A stretch of DNA of 61,781 nucleotides from Gemmatimonadota bacterium (GTDB taxonomy: Bacteria > Gemmatimonadota > Gemmatimonadetes > Longimicrobiales > Gaopeijiaceae). How positions within the stretch are numbered: position 1 is the stretch's first letter; each line of letters begins with the position of its first letter. The translations under genes were made by a program, and so were the position numbers. This document shows, piece after piece, positions 27,357-36,395 of this stretch. The notes beneath the pieces are model-generated. The model saw only the letters and a program-made list of their open reading frames with translations, searched no databases and had not been told where the DNA came from. The stretch covers positions 1-61,781 of the forward strand of contig JAPPNM010000146.1 in assembly GCA_028873825.1 (NCBI GenBank), given 5' to 3'.

Positions 27357-27374
27357 GCCGCCGCAGCGGGCGGC
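27357..27374 (-). promoter_or_regulatory. Small GC hairpin in the rpsO-pnp spacer
   Basis: A perfect 6-bp stem (gccgcc / ggcggc) with a 6-nt loop lies 17 nt before the pnp start. In other bacteria the rpsO-pnp spacer carries RNase III-processed stems that control pnp. Such a role here is only suggested by position. Confidence 0.3.
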
Positions 27375-27457
27375 GAGGGGACGGGGGGCGAGGGTCGCCC
27401 GGTCGCCGAGGGGGATTCCCGACAGGGGACGGCCGGAGATGTCCGGGCGCACGACGG

Positions 27458-27718
27458 TCAATGACGCAGCCCGAGGTCCTTGATCAGGGCGCGGTACCCG
27501 TCCACGTCGGTGCGCTTCAGGTACTCGAGCAGCCGGCGCCGGCGCCCCACCATCTTGAGGAGGCCGCGGCGGCTGTGATGGTCGTGCCTGTGCGCGTCGA
27601 AATGGTCTCGCAGGTGGTTGATGCGCGCCGTGAGGAGCGCCACCTGCACCTGCGTGCTGCCGGCCCCGTTCTCGTGGGGCCGGTACTTCGCGATGATCTC
27701 TTGCTTGTCGATTCCCAT
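27458..27718 (-). CDS. rpsO: 30S ribosomal protein S15
   Basis: An 86-residue four-helix protein that binds 16S rRNA and nucleates the platform. Characteristic stretches are [40 protein letters not shown] and the C-terminal LIKDLGLRH. The ATG at 27718 is clear. It opens the rpsO-pnp pair. A stable hairpin lies 28 nt upstream of the start, where S15 autoregulatory structures are found in other bacteria. Confidence 0.97.
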   Translation of the reverse strand: MGIDKQEIIAKYRPHENGAGSTQVQVALLTARINHLRDHFDAHRHDHHSRRGLLKMVGRRRRLLEYLKRTDVDGYRALIKDLGLRH

Positions 27719-27746
27719 GCCGGTTTCCGTGTGTGGCGTGCCGCGA

Positions 27747-27768
27747 CGCCCGGCAACGTCGCCGGGCG
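27747..27768 (-). promoter_or_regulatory. Hairpin in the rpsO leader
   Basis: A perfect 8-bp GC stem (cgcccggc / gccgggcg) with a 6-nt loop ends 28 nt upstream of the rpsO start codon. rpsO leaders in many phyla fold into S15-binding structures that repress translation, so an autoregulatory element is plausible. It has no U-tract and is unlikely to be a simple terminator. Confidence 0.4.
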
Positions 27769-27850
27769 GACAGCCTTCTAATGTAGCCGGTGGCGGCTCG
27801 CGCGGCTACCGCGCCTCCGCAACCGGCCGCTTCCGGAGGCTTGCGAAGAG

Positions 27851-27907
27851 GCGGATCATGCCCGGAAGGGGCGGATCGTGCCCGAAGGGGAGTCATGCCC
27901 GAAGGGG
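27851..27907. repeat. Short tandem repeat, about 20 bp, three copies
   Basis: Two adjacent 20-bp units, gcggatcatgcccggaaggg and gcggatcgtgcccgaagggg, are followed by a 17-bp third unit ending in the same tgcccgaagggg. It lies in non-coding DNA upstream of rpsO. Function unknown. Confidence 0.75.
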
Positions 27908-28189
27908 CGAGTCGGCCGACAGAGGCGCGACCGGACGTTGAGACCTCCGCAACCCGCTTCCGCTACCGGTTTCCGACGGTTGACCGCGGTGACAGGGCGA
28001 CGATTCCCCCTTTCGCCGGTGTGTCGTCCGACGTCTCGTTCAGCGGCCAGTCGTCGTCCAAGGTCAGTTGGCGATCAGGGCCGTGATTTCGCCGTGAGCG
28101 AGCGAGAACAGGCTTGCACCGACCCACCCGGGAAGCTCGTCGAGGGTAACATACATGGCCGATACGAAAGTGAGCCATCCCCCCGCGAG

Positions 28190-28573
28190 CTAGCTACGGC
28201 CCGCGGTTGCCATCCTAGCGGTCAATACAACGGTTTCAACCTTCGAGCACCTGCCGGACTCGCGTACCACCACGTTCTCGCGTTTCCACACTTGATATCC
28301 TTCGGCCCGAACCTCGACATCGTAGGTGTCGGCGTGGATGGGACCCCCTTGCAGGACGTGGTTCCGAGAGGCGTACAGGGTGTCCTGACCCTCTCCCCAT
28401 GTCACAATCCCGATTGGGGTTGAGGCGATCTGTTCACCCGTTGCCAAGTCCTCCACCCGGACGGCGATGGCGGGTATCCCTTCGGTTGTGCACACAATCT
28501 CGCCGCAACTCACTGTGAAGAGACCGAGGAGCCAGACGCCGACCAGACCTCTGATCCGTTGTTTCCCTGCCAT
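28190..28573 (-). CDS. Small lipoprotein with a carboxypeptidase-regulatory/PEGA-like fold
   Basis: The ATG at 28573 has AGGAGG six nt upstream. The 127-residue product has a basic n-region, a hydrophobic stretch and the lipobox LFTVSC. The mature part reads as one small beta-sandwich of the kind seen in carboxypeptidase-regulatory-like or PEGA domains (VRVEDLATGEQIAS, YDVEVRAEGYQVWKRENVVV). Three further Cys may pair in the periplasm. It splits the usual ribF-rpsO order and has its own promoter-like sequence, so it may be an insertion into the cluster. Function unknown. Confidence 0.75.
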   Translation of the reverse strand: MAGKQRIRGLVGVWLLGLFTVSCGEIVCTTEGIPAIAVRVEDLATGEQIASTPIGIVTWGEGQDTLYASRNHVLQGGPIHADTYDVEVRAEGYQVWKRENVVVRESGRCSKVETVVLTARMATAGRS

Positions 28574-28628
28574 CTCCCGCCTCCTCTTCGTGTTGAATTG
28601 AAATGTCCGAAGCCCGACCATACCTTCA

Positions 28629-28662
28629 ATACTAATCTAATCAATTCCGTCCGTCAAGTCAA
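28629..28662 (-). promoter_or_regulatory. Promoter-like sequence of the small lipoprotein gene
   Basis: On the minus strand TTGACG (28657-28652) lies 17 bp from TAGTAT (28634-28629). An overlapping TTGACT (28662-28657) lies 17 bp from TAGATT (28639-28634). This local AT-rich patch sits 56 nt or more upstream of the ATG at 28573. Confidence 0.45.
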
Positions 28663-28933
28663 GGAATTGGCTAGCTTCCTACATAATTCCCAGGCCTGCA
28701 CGGACCGGGAAGTGAGACCACGAGGCGACCGACTGCAACCGGGGACGCGGCGCCGGGAGTGCGAGGCTGCCGTGGAACCGACTGCGCAGCCGAGCTACGG
28801 GCCTATCCTTGCATACGGATCGCCGCAGCACACCTTACAAGCGCGGTGGCTCGGCTAAACTCGTCTCATCATGGAAGAATCCGGCTCCGGCGGCGGCCGT
28901 CCCTCGGGAATAGCGCGCCTTCCCGCAACGCAA

Positions 28934-28951
28934 TGTCAACCGTCGTTGACA
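28934..28951. promoter_or_regulatory. Perfect 7-bp inverted repeat 3' of ribF
   Basis: tgtcaac-cgtc-gttgaca lies about 20 nt beyond the ribF stop. On the minus strand it could form a short stem at the end of the rimP-ribF operon, but no U-tract follows. Its symmetry and AT content also fit a dimeric repressor operator. Which of the two is undecided. Confidence 0.45.
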
Positions 28952-28969
28952 ACATGTATACCGCGCTTG

Positions 28970-29917
28970 TCATTCCGGCGCTCCCCGCCCCCCCGCCAGC
29001 ACCTCTCGCGCCCGCAACACGTCCGCCCGCATCCGTTCCGCGAGCTCGGCGGCCGAACCGAAGGCGGCCACAGGGCGCAGCCGCTCGACCAGCTCCAGCC
29101 GGACCTCGTCCCCGTACAGCTCGCCGTCGAAGTCAAGCAGATGGACCTCCACCGCCGCTTCCGCACCCGGAAACGTCGGCCTCGGGCCGATGTGCAGCGC
29201 GCCCATGAACCTTCCCGCCGAGACCGTCGCGCGGCAGGCGTAGATCCCCTCGGCCGGGACTAGCTTGTCGCCGTGGACGCTCAGGTTGGCCGTGGGGAAG
29301 CCCAGCTCCCGGCCGCGTCCGTCTCCCGCAACGACGGTTCCGGTCAGGGGATAGGGCCGGCCCAGACCTCGGTTCGCGCCGGCCAGCCCGCCCTCGGCGA
29401 GCGCCCGGCGGATCGAGGACGACGAGACGGCTGCGGAACCGGCGCGCACGGCCTCCACGACGTCCACCGCAAAGCCCAGTTCGGCCCCGATGTCGCGCAG
29501 CGTGTCCGCGTCCCCCGACCGCCCGCGCCCGAAGCCGTGGTCGTGCCCGACGACCAGCTCGCCCATTCCCAGCCCGCCGACGAGGATCTCGGTCACGAAG
29601 CGCCGCGGAGAGTACTCCCGCAGCTCCGGGGTGAAGGCCAGGAACACGACGTAGTCGAGGCGGCTGCCCGCCAGCGCTTCCTTCTTCTCCCCGGGCGTGG
29701 TGAGCAACTTCGGGGCGGCCTCGGGGCGCACGACCTTGAGCGGATGGGGTTCGAAGGTCACCAGGACGCTCCTACCCCCGCGGGCCGCCGCCCGGGCCCC
29801 GATCTCCTCCAGGACGCTCCAGTGCCCCCGGTGTACGCCGTCGAAGGTTCCCACCGTGGCGACCACGGGACGGCCGTCGCGCGGGAGGCCGGACACCCCG
29901 TCCCGGAAGAGAGTCAC
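28970..29917 (-). CDS. ribF: Bifunctional riboflavin kinase / FAD synthetase
   Basis: It makes FMN from riboflavin and then FAD. The N-terminal nucleotidyltransferase domain has VGTFDGVHRGHWSVL and LVVGHDHGFGRGRSGD, and SSSIRRAL closes it. The C-terminal flavokinase domain has GRGRELGFPTANLSV, with the PTAN motif, and HLLDFDGELYGDEVRLELVE. The 315-residue length is normal. It lies 75 nt downstream of truB, as in many bacteria. Confidence 0.95.
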   Translation of the reverse strand: MTLFRDGVSGLPRDGRPVVATVGTFDGVHRGHWSVLEEIGARAAARGGRSVLVTFEPHPLKVVRPEAAPKLLTTPGEKKEALAGSRLDYVVFLAFTPELREYSPRRFVTEILVGGLGMGELVVGHDHGFGRGRSGDADTLRDIGAELGFAVDVVEAVRAGSAAVSSSSIRRALAEGGLAGANRGLGRPYPLTGTVVAGDGRGRELGFPTANLSVHGDKLVPAEGIYACRATVSAGRFMGALHIGPRPTFPGAEAAVEVHLLDFDGELYGDEVRLELVERLRPVAAFGSAAELAERMRADVLRAREVLAGGRGAPE

Positions 29918-29992
29918 GACCCGGCCCTCCCGGCGGCCGAGGCGCCCCGGCGGGCCTGCGCGACTCCGCCGACAGCGGCCGAAACGCCGCCG

Positions 29993-30880
29993 TCACGCAA
30001 CGTGAAACACCTTTCGCGGCTCCAGCACTCCGTCGCGCACCGCCCCCACCGCCACCAGCCGCCCCCCCGGCAGGGCGAAGACCGCCGCGCCGCAGTCGGG
30101 GGCGCCGCTCGGCACCCGCTTCCCCGTCGCGAGCATCGCGGCCTCGCGCGGCGCCACCGCAACGCACGGCAGGTGGGCGAGCGCCGGTACGGCCCCCACC
30201 CGCGCACTCTCCGGAATCTCCCCCGCCCGCACCGCCCCGAGCGCCGCCGCGTCCCGCACGTGGAAGCGCCCGACCCTAGTGCGCCGCAGCACGGCGAGGT
30301 GGCTCGCCGTGCCCAGCCGCTCCCCCAGTTCGGCCGCCAGGCCGCGCACGTACGTCCCGCTCGAGCACTCCACCCGGAACCGCACCTCGGGGAGCGCGAC
30401 TTCCGTGACATCGAAGGCATGCACGGTCACGTCGCGGGGCGGCAGGTCCACCCTCTCCCCCCGCCGCGCCCGCCGGTGCGCCGGAACGCCGTCCACCTTC
30501 ACGGCGGAGTAGGCGGGAGGCGTTTGCGGCAGCGTCCCCACCATCCCCGCCGCGACGCCGCGGACGCGCTCCGCCGTCAAGGTCTCCCACCGGTCGTCCT
30601 CCGCCACCCGCTCCCCCTCCGGATCCAGCGAGTCCGTGGCGACCCCGAAACGGGCCGTCCCCAGGTACTCCTTGTCCAGCCCCGCGAGGTATTCGAGAAG
30701 GCGCGTGGCCCGCCCGATCCCCAGCACCAGCAGTCCGGTGGCGAAGGGATCCAGGGTACCCGCGTGGCCGGCCTTTCTCACCCCGAGCGCCCGGCGCGTC
30801 ACCGCCACGACATCGTGCGAAGTGACGCCGGCGGGCTTGTCCACCAGCAGGATCCCCATCGACCGGGAAGGCCCGCTCAA
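29993..30880 (-). CDS. truB: tRNA pseudouridine(55) synthase
   Basis: It makes pseudouridine 55 in the T-loop of tRNAs. The N-terminus has LLVDKPAGVTSHDVV and the catalytic-Asp motif KAGHAGTLDPFATGLLVL; KEYLGTARFGVATDSLD and ECSSGTYVRGLAAELGE follow. A small C-terminal PUA-like domain completes 295 residues. The TTG at 30880 overlaps the rbfA stop (TTGA); an ATG at 30859 (MGILLVDKP) is the alternative. Confidence 0.94.
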   Translation of the reverse strand: MSGPSRSMGILLVDKPAGVTSHDVVAVTRRALGVRKAGHAGTLDPFATGLLVLGIGRATRLLEYLAGLDKEYLGTARFGVATDSLDPEGERVAEDDRWETLTAERVRGVAAGMVGTLPQTPPAYSAVKVDGVPAHRRARRGERVDLPPRDVTVHAFDVTEVALPEVRFRVECSSGTYVRGLAAELGERLGTASHLAVLRRTRVGRFHVRDAAALGAVRAGEIPESARVGAVPALAHLPCVAVAPREAAMLATGKRVPSGAPDCGAAVFALPGGRLVAVGAVRDGVLEPRKVFHVA

Positions 30881-31302
30881 CGGTCCCCGTCTCCGGCTCC
30901 CGGGTCTTCGGCGGCCGGAGATTCTCGCTCCGCCTCCTCGCCTTCCTCCTCCGCTTCGTCCGCCGGCAGCACCTTGCGCAGGATCTCCTCGATCCGCTGC
31001 CCCGCCTCGATCGACACGTCCCTCTCGAAGCGCAGCTCGGGCATGCGCCGGATGTGCAGTTCGCGCCCCAGCACCGACCGCAGGAAGGGCGCGGCCCGGC
31101 CCAGGGCGGCGAGCGTCCGCGCCTTTTCCTCCTCCGAACCCTTCGGCTCCACGTAGACGCGCGCGAACCAGAGGTCCGCGCTCACATCCACTCCCGTGAC
31201 GACGAGCGGCCCCACCTCCGGGTCCCGCACCGCATGCCCGATCTTCACGGAGAGCTCCCGGCGCAGCTGCTCTCCCAGGCGGGAACGGCGGTGTGCGGAC
31301 AT
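30877..31302 (-). CDS. rbfA: 30S ribosome-binding factor A
   Basis: A single KH-like domain protein of 141 residues for late 30S maturation. Family features are the N-terminal RRSRLGEQLRRELSVKIG, LVVTGVDVSADLWFARVYV and LGRELHIRRMPELRFERD. The C-terminus is an acidic Glu-rich tail (about 112-141). It overlaps truB by four bases and lies in the standard infB-rbfA-truB order. Confidence 0.92.
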   Translation of the reverse strand: MSAHRRSRLGEQLRRELSVKIGHAVRDPEVGPLVVTGVDVSADLWFARVYVEPKGSEEEKARTLAALGRAAPFLRSVLGRELHIRRMPELRFERDVSIEAGQRIEEILRKVLPADEAEEEGEEAERESPAAEDPGAGDGDR

Positions 31303-31408
31303 CAGCCGCCCGCGGAAGAAACCCGTCCGGCGGTCGAGCGGCGACCCGTACGCGCCGGGCCGCTCCGCCCCCGCCGTTCGCGATGCAATGCCGGCATTGC
31401 GCGAACCG

Positions 31409-31684
31409 CTAGAACCGCTCGCTGGAGTTCCCCACGATCACGGCGTCGCGCGCCCCCGCCACGCAACGGTCCACCGACTCCTGGACGGCGTCGGCCTGCG
31501 CGGCGTGGGCGGCCAGGAAGGCCACCGAAACCCGCGCCCGGTCGTGCACGTCCTGCAGCCCGGACTCGACGACCGACACGTTCATCCGGGCCAGGCGGTC
31601 CTTGAGCGAGCGGATCACCGAACGCTTTCGCTTGAGCGACCCGGCGGCAGGGATCGCGAGGTCCCAGGTGCACACGGTCACCAC
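31409..31684 (-). CDS. DUF503 (YlxP-like) protein
   Basis: A 91-residue protein starting at GTG 31684 (VVTVCTWDLAIPAAGSLKRK), with KRSVIRSLKDRLARMNVSVV and a C-terminal IVGNSSERF. This matches the small DUF503/YlxP family, usually encoded between infB and rbfA and linked to ribosome maturation. Its start region overlaps nothing: infB ends 38 nt upstream. Another GTG three bases downstream is equally possible. Confidence 0.85.
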   Translation of the reverse strand: MVTVCTWDLAIPAAGSLKRKRSVIRSLKDRLARMNVSVVESGLQDVHDRARVSVAFLAAHAAQADAVQESVDRCVAGARDAVIVGNSSERF

Positions 31685-31722
31685 CGGCGCCGGTCGCGGG
31701 CGACGGTCGAGGCCCCTAACCC

Positions 31723-34416
31723 TCAATCCCGCTCGACGCTGGCGAGGGTGCGGGCGACCTCCCGAACCTGGTAGGTCTCGATGATGTCGCCGGTCTTGAG
31801 GTCGTTGAAGTTGGCTATCCCGATCCCGCATTCGAAGCCCTCCCTGACCTCGCGCGCGTCGTCCTTGAAGCGCTTGAGCGACCCGATCTCGCCGTCGTAG
31901 ATGACGACGCCCTCGCGTATCACCCGGGCCGCCGCCCCCCGCTCGATCGCGCCTTCCACCACGTAGCTGCCGGCGATCGTGCCGACCCCGCGGATCTTGA
32001 AGATCACGCGCGCCTCGGCGGCGCCCACCACGCTCTCCCGCCGCTCGGGCGCGAGCAGCCCCTCCAAGGCGGCCCTGACGTCGTCGACGGCCTCGTAGAT
32101 CACGTCGTAGGTCTGAATCTCGACCGCCTCGCGCGACGCCGCCTGCCGCGCCCCGGCGTCCGGACGGACCCTGAAGCCGACGACAACCGCGCCCGCGGTC
32201 AGCGCGAGCATCACGTCGGACTCGTTTACCGCGCCGACGCCCCGGTGGACGATCTCCACCCGCACCTCCCTGGCGGAGAGCTGCTCGAGGGAGTCGCAGA
32301 GCGCCTGCACCGACCCGTCCACATCGCCCTTCACAACCAGGCGCAGCGTGCTCACGTCGCCGGCGGCCAGAAGCTGAGTGAAGTCGCCGAGCTTGATACC
32401 GCGCTCCCTGATCCGGAGCTGCTTCTCGCGGTCCAGCCGGCGGCGGTTGTTGGCGATCGAGGCGGCCTTCACGGCGTCCATGACCTGGAAGACGTCGCCC
32501 GCCTGCGGAACCCCCGCCGCACCCAGGATCTGCACCGGAATCCCCGGCCCGGCCTCGTCGACGTGGTTTCCGCGCTCGTCGAAGAGGGCCCGGACGCGAC
32601 CGTCGTGGAGGCCGACCACGAAGCTGTCGCCGACCCGCAGGGTGCCGTTCTGCACCAGGATCGTCGCGACGGGACCCTTGCCAACATCGAGTTCGGCTTC
32701 CACCACCGTGCCCACGGCGTCCCTCGAGGGGTTGGCCCGCAGCTCGAGGATTTCGGCCTGGAGGAGGATCTTCTCGAGCAGGTCGTCCATCCCCGCGCCG
32801 GTCTTGGCCGAGACATCCGCCACCAGCGCGTCGCCCCCGAAGTCCTCCACGGTGACCGCGTGCTGAAGGAGGTCCTGCCTGACCCGGGAGGCGTCGGCGG
32901 TGGGCAGGTCGATCTTGTTGACGGCCACCACCATCGGGACGCCGGCGTTCCTGGCGTGGCTGATCGCCTCGACGGTCTGCGGCATGACGGCGTCGTCGGC
33001 GGCCACGACGAGGACGACGAGATCGGTGACGTCGGCGCCCCGGGCGCGCATGGCCGTGAAGGCGGCGTGACCGGGCGTGTCCAGGAAGGAGATGGTGCGG
33101 CCGTCGTCCAGCTCGACGCGGTAGGCGCCGATGTGCTGGGTGATGCCTCCGGCCTCGCCGGCCACGACGTTGGTGCGGCGGATCCGGTCCAGGAGCCTGG
33201 TCTTGCCGTGGTCGACGTGCCCCATGACGGTGACCACGGGCGGACGCGGGCGCAGATTCGACGGATCGTCCTCTTCGACCTCTTCGCCGGGAGGCAGGTA
33301 GTCGGCCTCTCGAACGGCATTGAACCCGAACCCCTCCAGCAGCAGCTCGATCTGGTCGAAGTCCAGCCTCTGGTTGATCGTCACCGGAAGACCCATGTTC
33401 CGGAACGCGGACCCGATGATCTCGGCGGCGCTGGTCTCGACGAGCTCGGCGAGCTCGGCTACGGTCAGGAACTCGTTGACGCGGACGATGCGGGCCTCGG
33501 CGGCCACCTGCTCGGTAGCCCGTTCCTGGGCGGCCACCCTCTCCTCCTTGGCCGCGGCCACGGTCGCCTTGCCCTTCCTGCGCTTCCTGCGGCCGCCCTT
33601 GATCTCGGCCATAACCCGCTGGATGTTCTCCCGGGCCTGGTCCCGGTCGGTCCCCCGCCGGCGCCTCCCCCGCTTCCGCTCCTTCTTTCTGCGGCCATCC
33701 GAAGTGTAGCCTTCCGCCTGGATGCGGACCTTCCCGCCCGGCCCCGCGCTAGCCGCCGGTTCGGGCTTGCTTCTGGCGGGGAGCACGTCGCCGGGAGCGC
33801 CCTCCCGCGCGGGAGCCGGCTTCGGCGCCGGGCGAGCGGGCGCGGGAGGCGGCGCAAACGGGACGTGTTCGACGCCGGGTTCGGCCGCCTCCGGCGCGGC
33901 GCGGGCCGCCGGCGGCGAGACGGCGGGCTCCCCGGGCTCCGGCGGCCGGGCCGCGGGGCCGGCGGGAGTTTCCAAAGGCGCCGGCGCCGCGGTCGCAGTT
34001 TCCGGAACCGGGGGTTCGGAGGCCGGTGCCGAAATCGGGGGCTCGTCCGGCCGCGCATCCGGCGAACCGGGTTCGGCCGCCGCGGCGGCGGCCGGGGGGA
34101 CCGCCTCCGCAACGCCCTCGGGGCGACCGGCCGCGGCGGCCGCATCGACCGCGGCTTCCGCGGGCGCCGAAGGCGGGACGCGCCTGCGGCGGCGGCGGCT
34201 CGTGGGCCTGTGGGCCTTGACGGCCGCTCGCACTATGTCGGCGGCTTCACCCCGTCCCGCCCTGCGCTCGCGTTCGAGGCGGGTGCGGACCTTGGCCACG
34301 TCCACATCCCGGATTAGCGCGTCGGCGTGCCCCACGCGCACGCCGGACTCCCTCAGAAACCTGAGGAGAACATCGGCGTTGACCCTCAGGTCGCCGGCCA
34401 GTTCCTTGACGCGCAT
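31723..34416 (-). CDS. infB: Translation initiation factor IF-2
   Basis: The GTPase that brings initiator tRNA to the 30S subunit. The start at 34416 shares one base with the nusA stop (TAATG) and gives the standard N-terminal IF2 domain ([20 protein letters not shown]). A long Pro/Ala/Glu linker (about 85-230) and a second IF2_N domain follow. The G domain has [33 protein letters not shown] and NKIDLP. Domains II-IV fill the C-terminus (GECGIG-like [19 protein letters not shown]). Length 897 residues; the frame stays open further upstream through nusA but only as a shadow. Confidence 0.96.
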   Translation of the reverse strand: MRVKELAGDLRVNADVLLRFLRESGVRVGHADALIRDVDVAKVRTRLERERRAGRGEAADIVRAAVKAHRPTSRRRRRRVPPSAPAEAAVDAAAAAGRPEGVAEAVPPAAAAAAEPGSPDARPDEPPISAPASEPPVPETATAAPAPLETPAGPAARPPEPGEPAVSPPAARAAPEAAEPGVEHVPFAPPPAPARPAPKPAPAREGAPGDVLPARSKPEPAASAGPGGKVRIQAEGYTSDGRRKKERKRGRRRRGTDRDQARENIQRVMAEIKGGRRKRRKGKATVAAAKEERVAAQERATEQVAAEARIVRVNEFLTVAELAELVETSAAEIIGSAFRNMGLPVTINQRLDFDQIELLLEGFGFNAVREADYLPPGEEVEEDDPSNLRPRPPVVTVMGHVDHGKTRLLDRIRRTNVVAGEAGGITQHIGAYRVELDDGRTISFLDTPGHAAFTAMRARGADVTDLVVLVVAADDAVMPQTVEAISHARNAGVPMVVAVNKIDLPTADASRVRQDLLQHAVTVEDFGGDALVADVSAKTGAGMDDLLEKILLQAEILELRANPSRDAVGTVVEAELDVGKGPVATILVQNGTLRVGDSFVVGLHDGRVRALFDERGNHVDEAGPGIPVQILGAAGVPQAGDVFQVMDAVKAASIANNRRRLDREKQLRIRERGIKLGDFTQLLAAGDVSTLRLVVKGDVDGSVQALCDSLEQLSAREVRVEIVHRGVGAVNESDVMLALTAGAVVVGFRVRPDAGARQAASREAVEIQTYDVIYEAVDDVRAALEGLLAPERRESVVGAAEARVIFKIRGVGTIAGSYVVEGAIERGAAARVIREGVVIYDGEIGSLKRFKDDAREVREGFECGIGIANFNDLKTGDIIETYQVREVARTLASVERD

Positions 34417-35765
34417 TACGCCGGTTCGTCCTTCGCGCCCTGCGCATCTTCGCCGGCCTGAACCGGCTCGGCATCGACCACGGTGAGGTCCTCTACGAGG
34501 GCCAGCAGCCGCGCGGCCGCCTCCTCGCTGACACCGTCCACGGCCAGGAAATCCGCCCGGTCGAGGTCGATGATGTCGAGAAAGCTCCGATACCCCGCCG
34601 CGCCGAGAGCGGCGAGGGTGTCCCCGTCGAGCGACAGTTCGCTCAAGGGGAAGTTCGCCGTCTCGTAGGAGTCGTTCTCGTCCTCCAGGAAGAGCGACTC
34701 GTCGGCTCCGCGTTCCAGCCATTCGCGGGAACCGTAGAGATCGATCTGCCAGCCGATCAGCTGCGACGCGAGCCGGACGTTCTGGCCGTTCCTGCCGATC
34801 GCAAGGGACAACTGGTCTTCGTCCACGATCGCGGTGATAACCTGACGGGCGGGGTCCGGGATCACCCTGGCCACGCGGGCCGGCGCCAGCGCGCGCCTGG
34901 CGAAGATCTCGGGATCCGGATGCCAGGGCACGATGTCGATCCGTTCGCCGCCCAGTTCCGAGACCACCGCCTGTACGCGGGAACCCTTCAGCCCGACGCA
35001 CGCGCCGACGGGATCGATGGAGTCGTCGCGGCTGTGCACCGCAATCTTCGTGCGCCCGCCCACTTCCCGGGTCAGCTCCTTTATGTCCACGATCCCCTGG
35101 TAGATCTCGGGAACCTCCAGCCGGAACAGCGCGGCCACGAAGAGCGGATCCGCGCGGGAGAAGATGAGCCGGGGACCCTTGGGCGTCTCGTCGACCTTCT
35201 TGAGCACGGCGCGGATGGATTCGCCCTGGCGGAAGCGCTCCCGCGGATTCTGCTCCTTCCAGGGAATGATCGCCTCGGCGTCGCGGGAGCGGTTGAGAAG
35301 GAGAACAAGCTTGCCGCGCTCGATCTGTTGCACCTCTCCCGACAGCAGGTCGCCTACGCGGCCGGAGTACTCGTCGCGAATGCGCTGCCGCTCGCCCTCG
35401 CGCACCAGCTGCACTATCCGCTGCTTGGCGGCCATGACGGCGTTGCGGCCGAACTCGGAGAACTCCACGGGTATCTCCATCACGTCGCCGACCTCGTACG
35501 TGGGGTCGTCCCAGCGGGCCTCGTCGAGCGAGATCTCGGAGGACGGATCCTCCACGCGCTCGACCACGCGCTTGAGGACGATCATCTCGATGTCGCCCCC
35601 GATGTCGTCGACTGTGATTTCCGTGTCCACGTTGGCGCCGTAGATGCGCGCAAGTCCGGCGTGGATGCCGTCCCGGATGAGTTCGTTGACCTCGTCCGGC
35701 TCGAGGCTCTTGGCGGCGGCGACGGCCTTGAACGCCTCGATGACCCGAGCGGTGTCGACCGTCAT
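34416..35765 (-). CDS. nusA: Transcription termination/antitermination factor NusA
   Basis: An RNA polymerase-binding elongation factor. The N-terminal domain (about 1-135) is followed by an S1 domain ([16 protein letters not shown]) and two KH domains. [20 protein letters not shown], the most conserved NusA stretch, and [19 protein letters not shown] are both seen. A helix-hairpin-helix-like C-terminal part ([17 protein letters not shown]) follows, with an acidic end. The 449-residue length is usual. The ATG overlaps the rimP stop by four bases. Confidence 0.96.
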   Translation of the reverse strand: MTVDTARVIEAFKAVAAAKSLEPDEVNELIRDGIHAGLARIYGANVDTEITVDDIGGDIEMIVLKRVVERVEDPSSEISLDEARWDDPTYEVGDVMEIPVEFSEFGRNAVMAAKQRIVQLVREGERQRIRDEYSGRVGDLLSGEVQQIERGKLVLLLNRSRDAEAIIPWKEQNPRERFRQGESIRAVLKKVDETPKGPRLIFSRADPLFVAALFRLEVPEIYQGIVDIKELTREVGGRTKIAVHSRDDSIDPVGACVGLKGSRVQAVVSELGGERIDIVPWHPDPEIFARRALAPARVARVIPDPARQVITAIVDEDQLSLAIGRNGQNVRLASQLIGWQIDLYGSREWLERGADESLFLEDENDSYETANFPLSELSLDGDTLAALGAAGYRSFLDIIDLDRADFLAVDGVSEEAAARLLALVEDLTVVDAEPVQAGEDAQGAKDEPA

Positions 35766-36256
35766 GACGCCTTCCAGTCGTGGACCAGCCGGGCCGCGGC
35801 CACACTTGACCTCGGAACGTCGACCTCGTCGCCCCCTTGCAGGCGCAGCCGGATCGACGCCGACCCGCCGTCGTCCTCGACGAGTCCCAGCAGCCGGCCC
35901 TCGAGGCGCGCGCTACGTCCCCTAAGCGCCCCGGTGCCGGTGACGGCTATCCGGCGTCCGCGAAAGCGCAGGAAATCGCCCTCCCGGGTGAGCGGCCGCT
36001 CCAAACCGGGCGAGGAGACCTCCAGCACATAGCTGCCGGGCACTCTGCCGTCCCGGTCCAGCCAAGCCTCGATGCCCCGGCTGACCGCCGCACAGTCGTC
36101 CAGGGACACGGGGCGATCCAGGTCCGCCCTCTCAACCCGGAGCCGGATGACCGGCCGGCTGGGTCCGCCCCCCCATTCCAGCTGGACGAGCTCGTACCCC
36201 AGGCGGGAGAGCCGGATCTCCAGCTCATCCCCCATTTCAGCCCGGTTCGCGTTCAC
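35762..36256 (-). CDS. rimP: Ribosome maturation factor RimP
   Basis: A 164-residue protein that helps assemble the 30S head. Family stretches are LGYELVQLEWGGGPSRPVIRL, VSLDDCAAVSRGIEAWLD and VLEVSSPGLERPLTREGDF. It is the first gene of the rimP-nusA-infB operon, preceded by a good promoter. The ATG at 36256 or the one at codon 8 could be used. Confidence 0.95.
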   Translation of the reverse strand: MNANRAEMGDELEIRLSRLGYELVQLEWGGGPSRPVIRLRVERADLDRPVSLDDCAAVSRGIEAWLDRDGRVPGSYVLEVSSPGLERPLTREGDFLRFRGRRIAVTGTGALRGRSARLEGRLLGLVEDDGGSASIRLRLQGGDEVDVPRSSVAAARLVHDWKAS

Positions 36257-36359
36257 GTCGTCACCCCCTGGCCATGGTGGACAAAAAAAGCGGGGGATGC
36301 CTTCGCCCCCACTCCAAGGGCCGCCGACCCGTGCCGAGAGGCCGGCGACGCCTTCATCA

Positions 36360-36389
36360 ATTATAGGCTAGACGCGTTCTTCCGGTCAA
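36360..36389 (-). promoter_or_regulatory. sigma70-like promoter of the rimP-nusA-infB operon
   Basis: TTGACC (36389-36384) and a perfect TATAAT (36365-36360) are separated by 18 bp on the minus strand, between murA and rimP. Transcription would start near 36353, leaving a leader of about 97 nt before rimP. Confidence 0.65.
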
Positions 36390-36395
36390 TCGGCG

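Larger units (their letters stand above)
27719..28189. other. Intergenic region upstream of rpsO
   Basis: This 471-bp stretch separates rpsO from the small lipoprotein gene. It contains the rpsO leader hairpin, a weak -10-like TACATT near 27780 on the minus strand, and a short tandem repeat at 27851-27907. A 71-codon minus-strand frame at 27963-28178 shows no domain, no convincing start signal and an unbiased composition, so I do not call it. Confidence 0.45.
28574..28969. other. Intergenic region between ribF and the small lipoprotein gene
   Basis: About 396 bp without a supported gene. The lipoprotein end is AT-rich and holds its promoter; the ribF end holds a perfect inverted repeat at 28934-28951. 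I looked for a tRNA in the middle part and found no cloverleaf or GTTCRA T-loop. Confidence 0.5.

Noticed and set aside
25387-27483. 698-codon plus frame opposite pnp
   Set aside because: Antisense to highly conserved PNPase codons; His/Arg/Gly composition and no domain. Typical of GC-rich genomes.
27963-28178. 71-codon minus frame in the rpsO upstream spacer
   Set aside because: No start signal, no domain and no compositional bias.
28700-28860. Possible tRNA or small RNA in the ribF-lipoprotein spacer
   Set aside because: No acceptor stem pairing, no GTTCRA loop and no anticodon arm could be drawn.
34417-35805. Upstream extension of the infB frame
   Set aside because: Shadow of nusA. IF-2 homology begins at the ATG at 34416.
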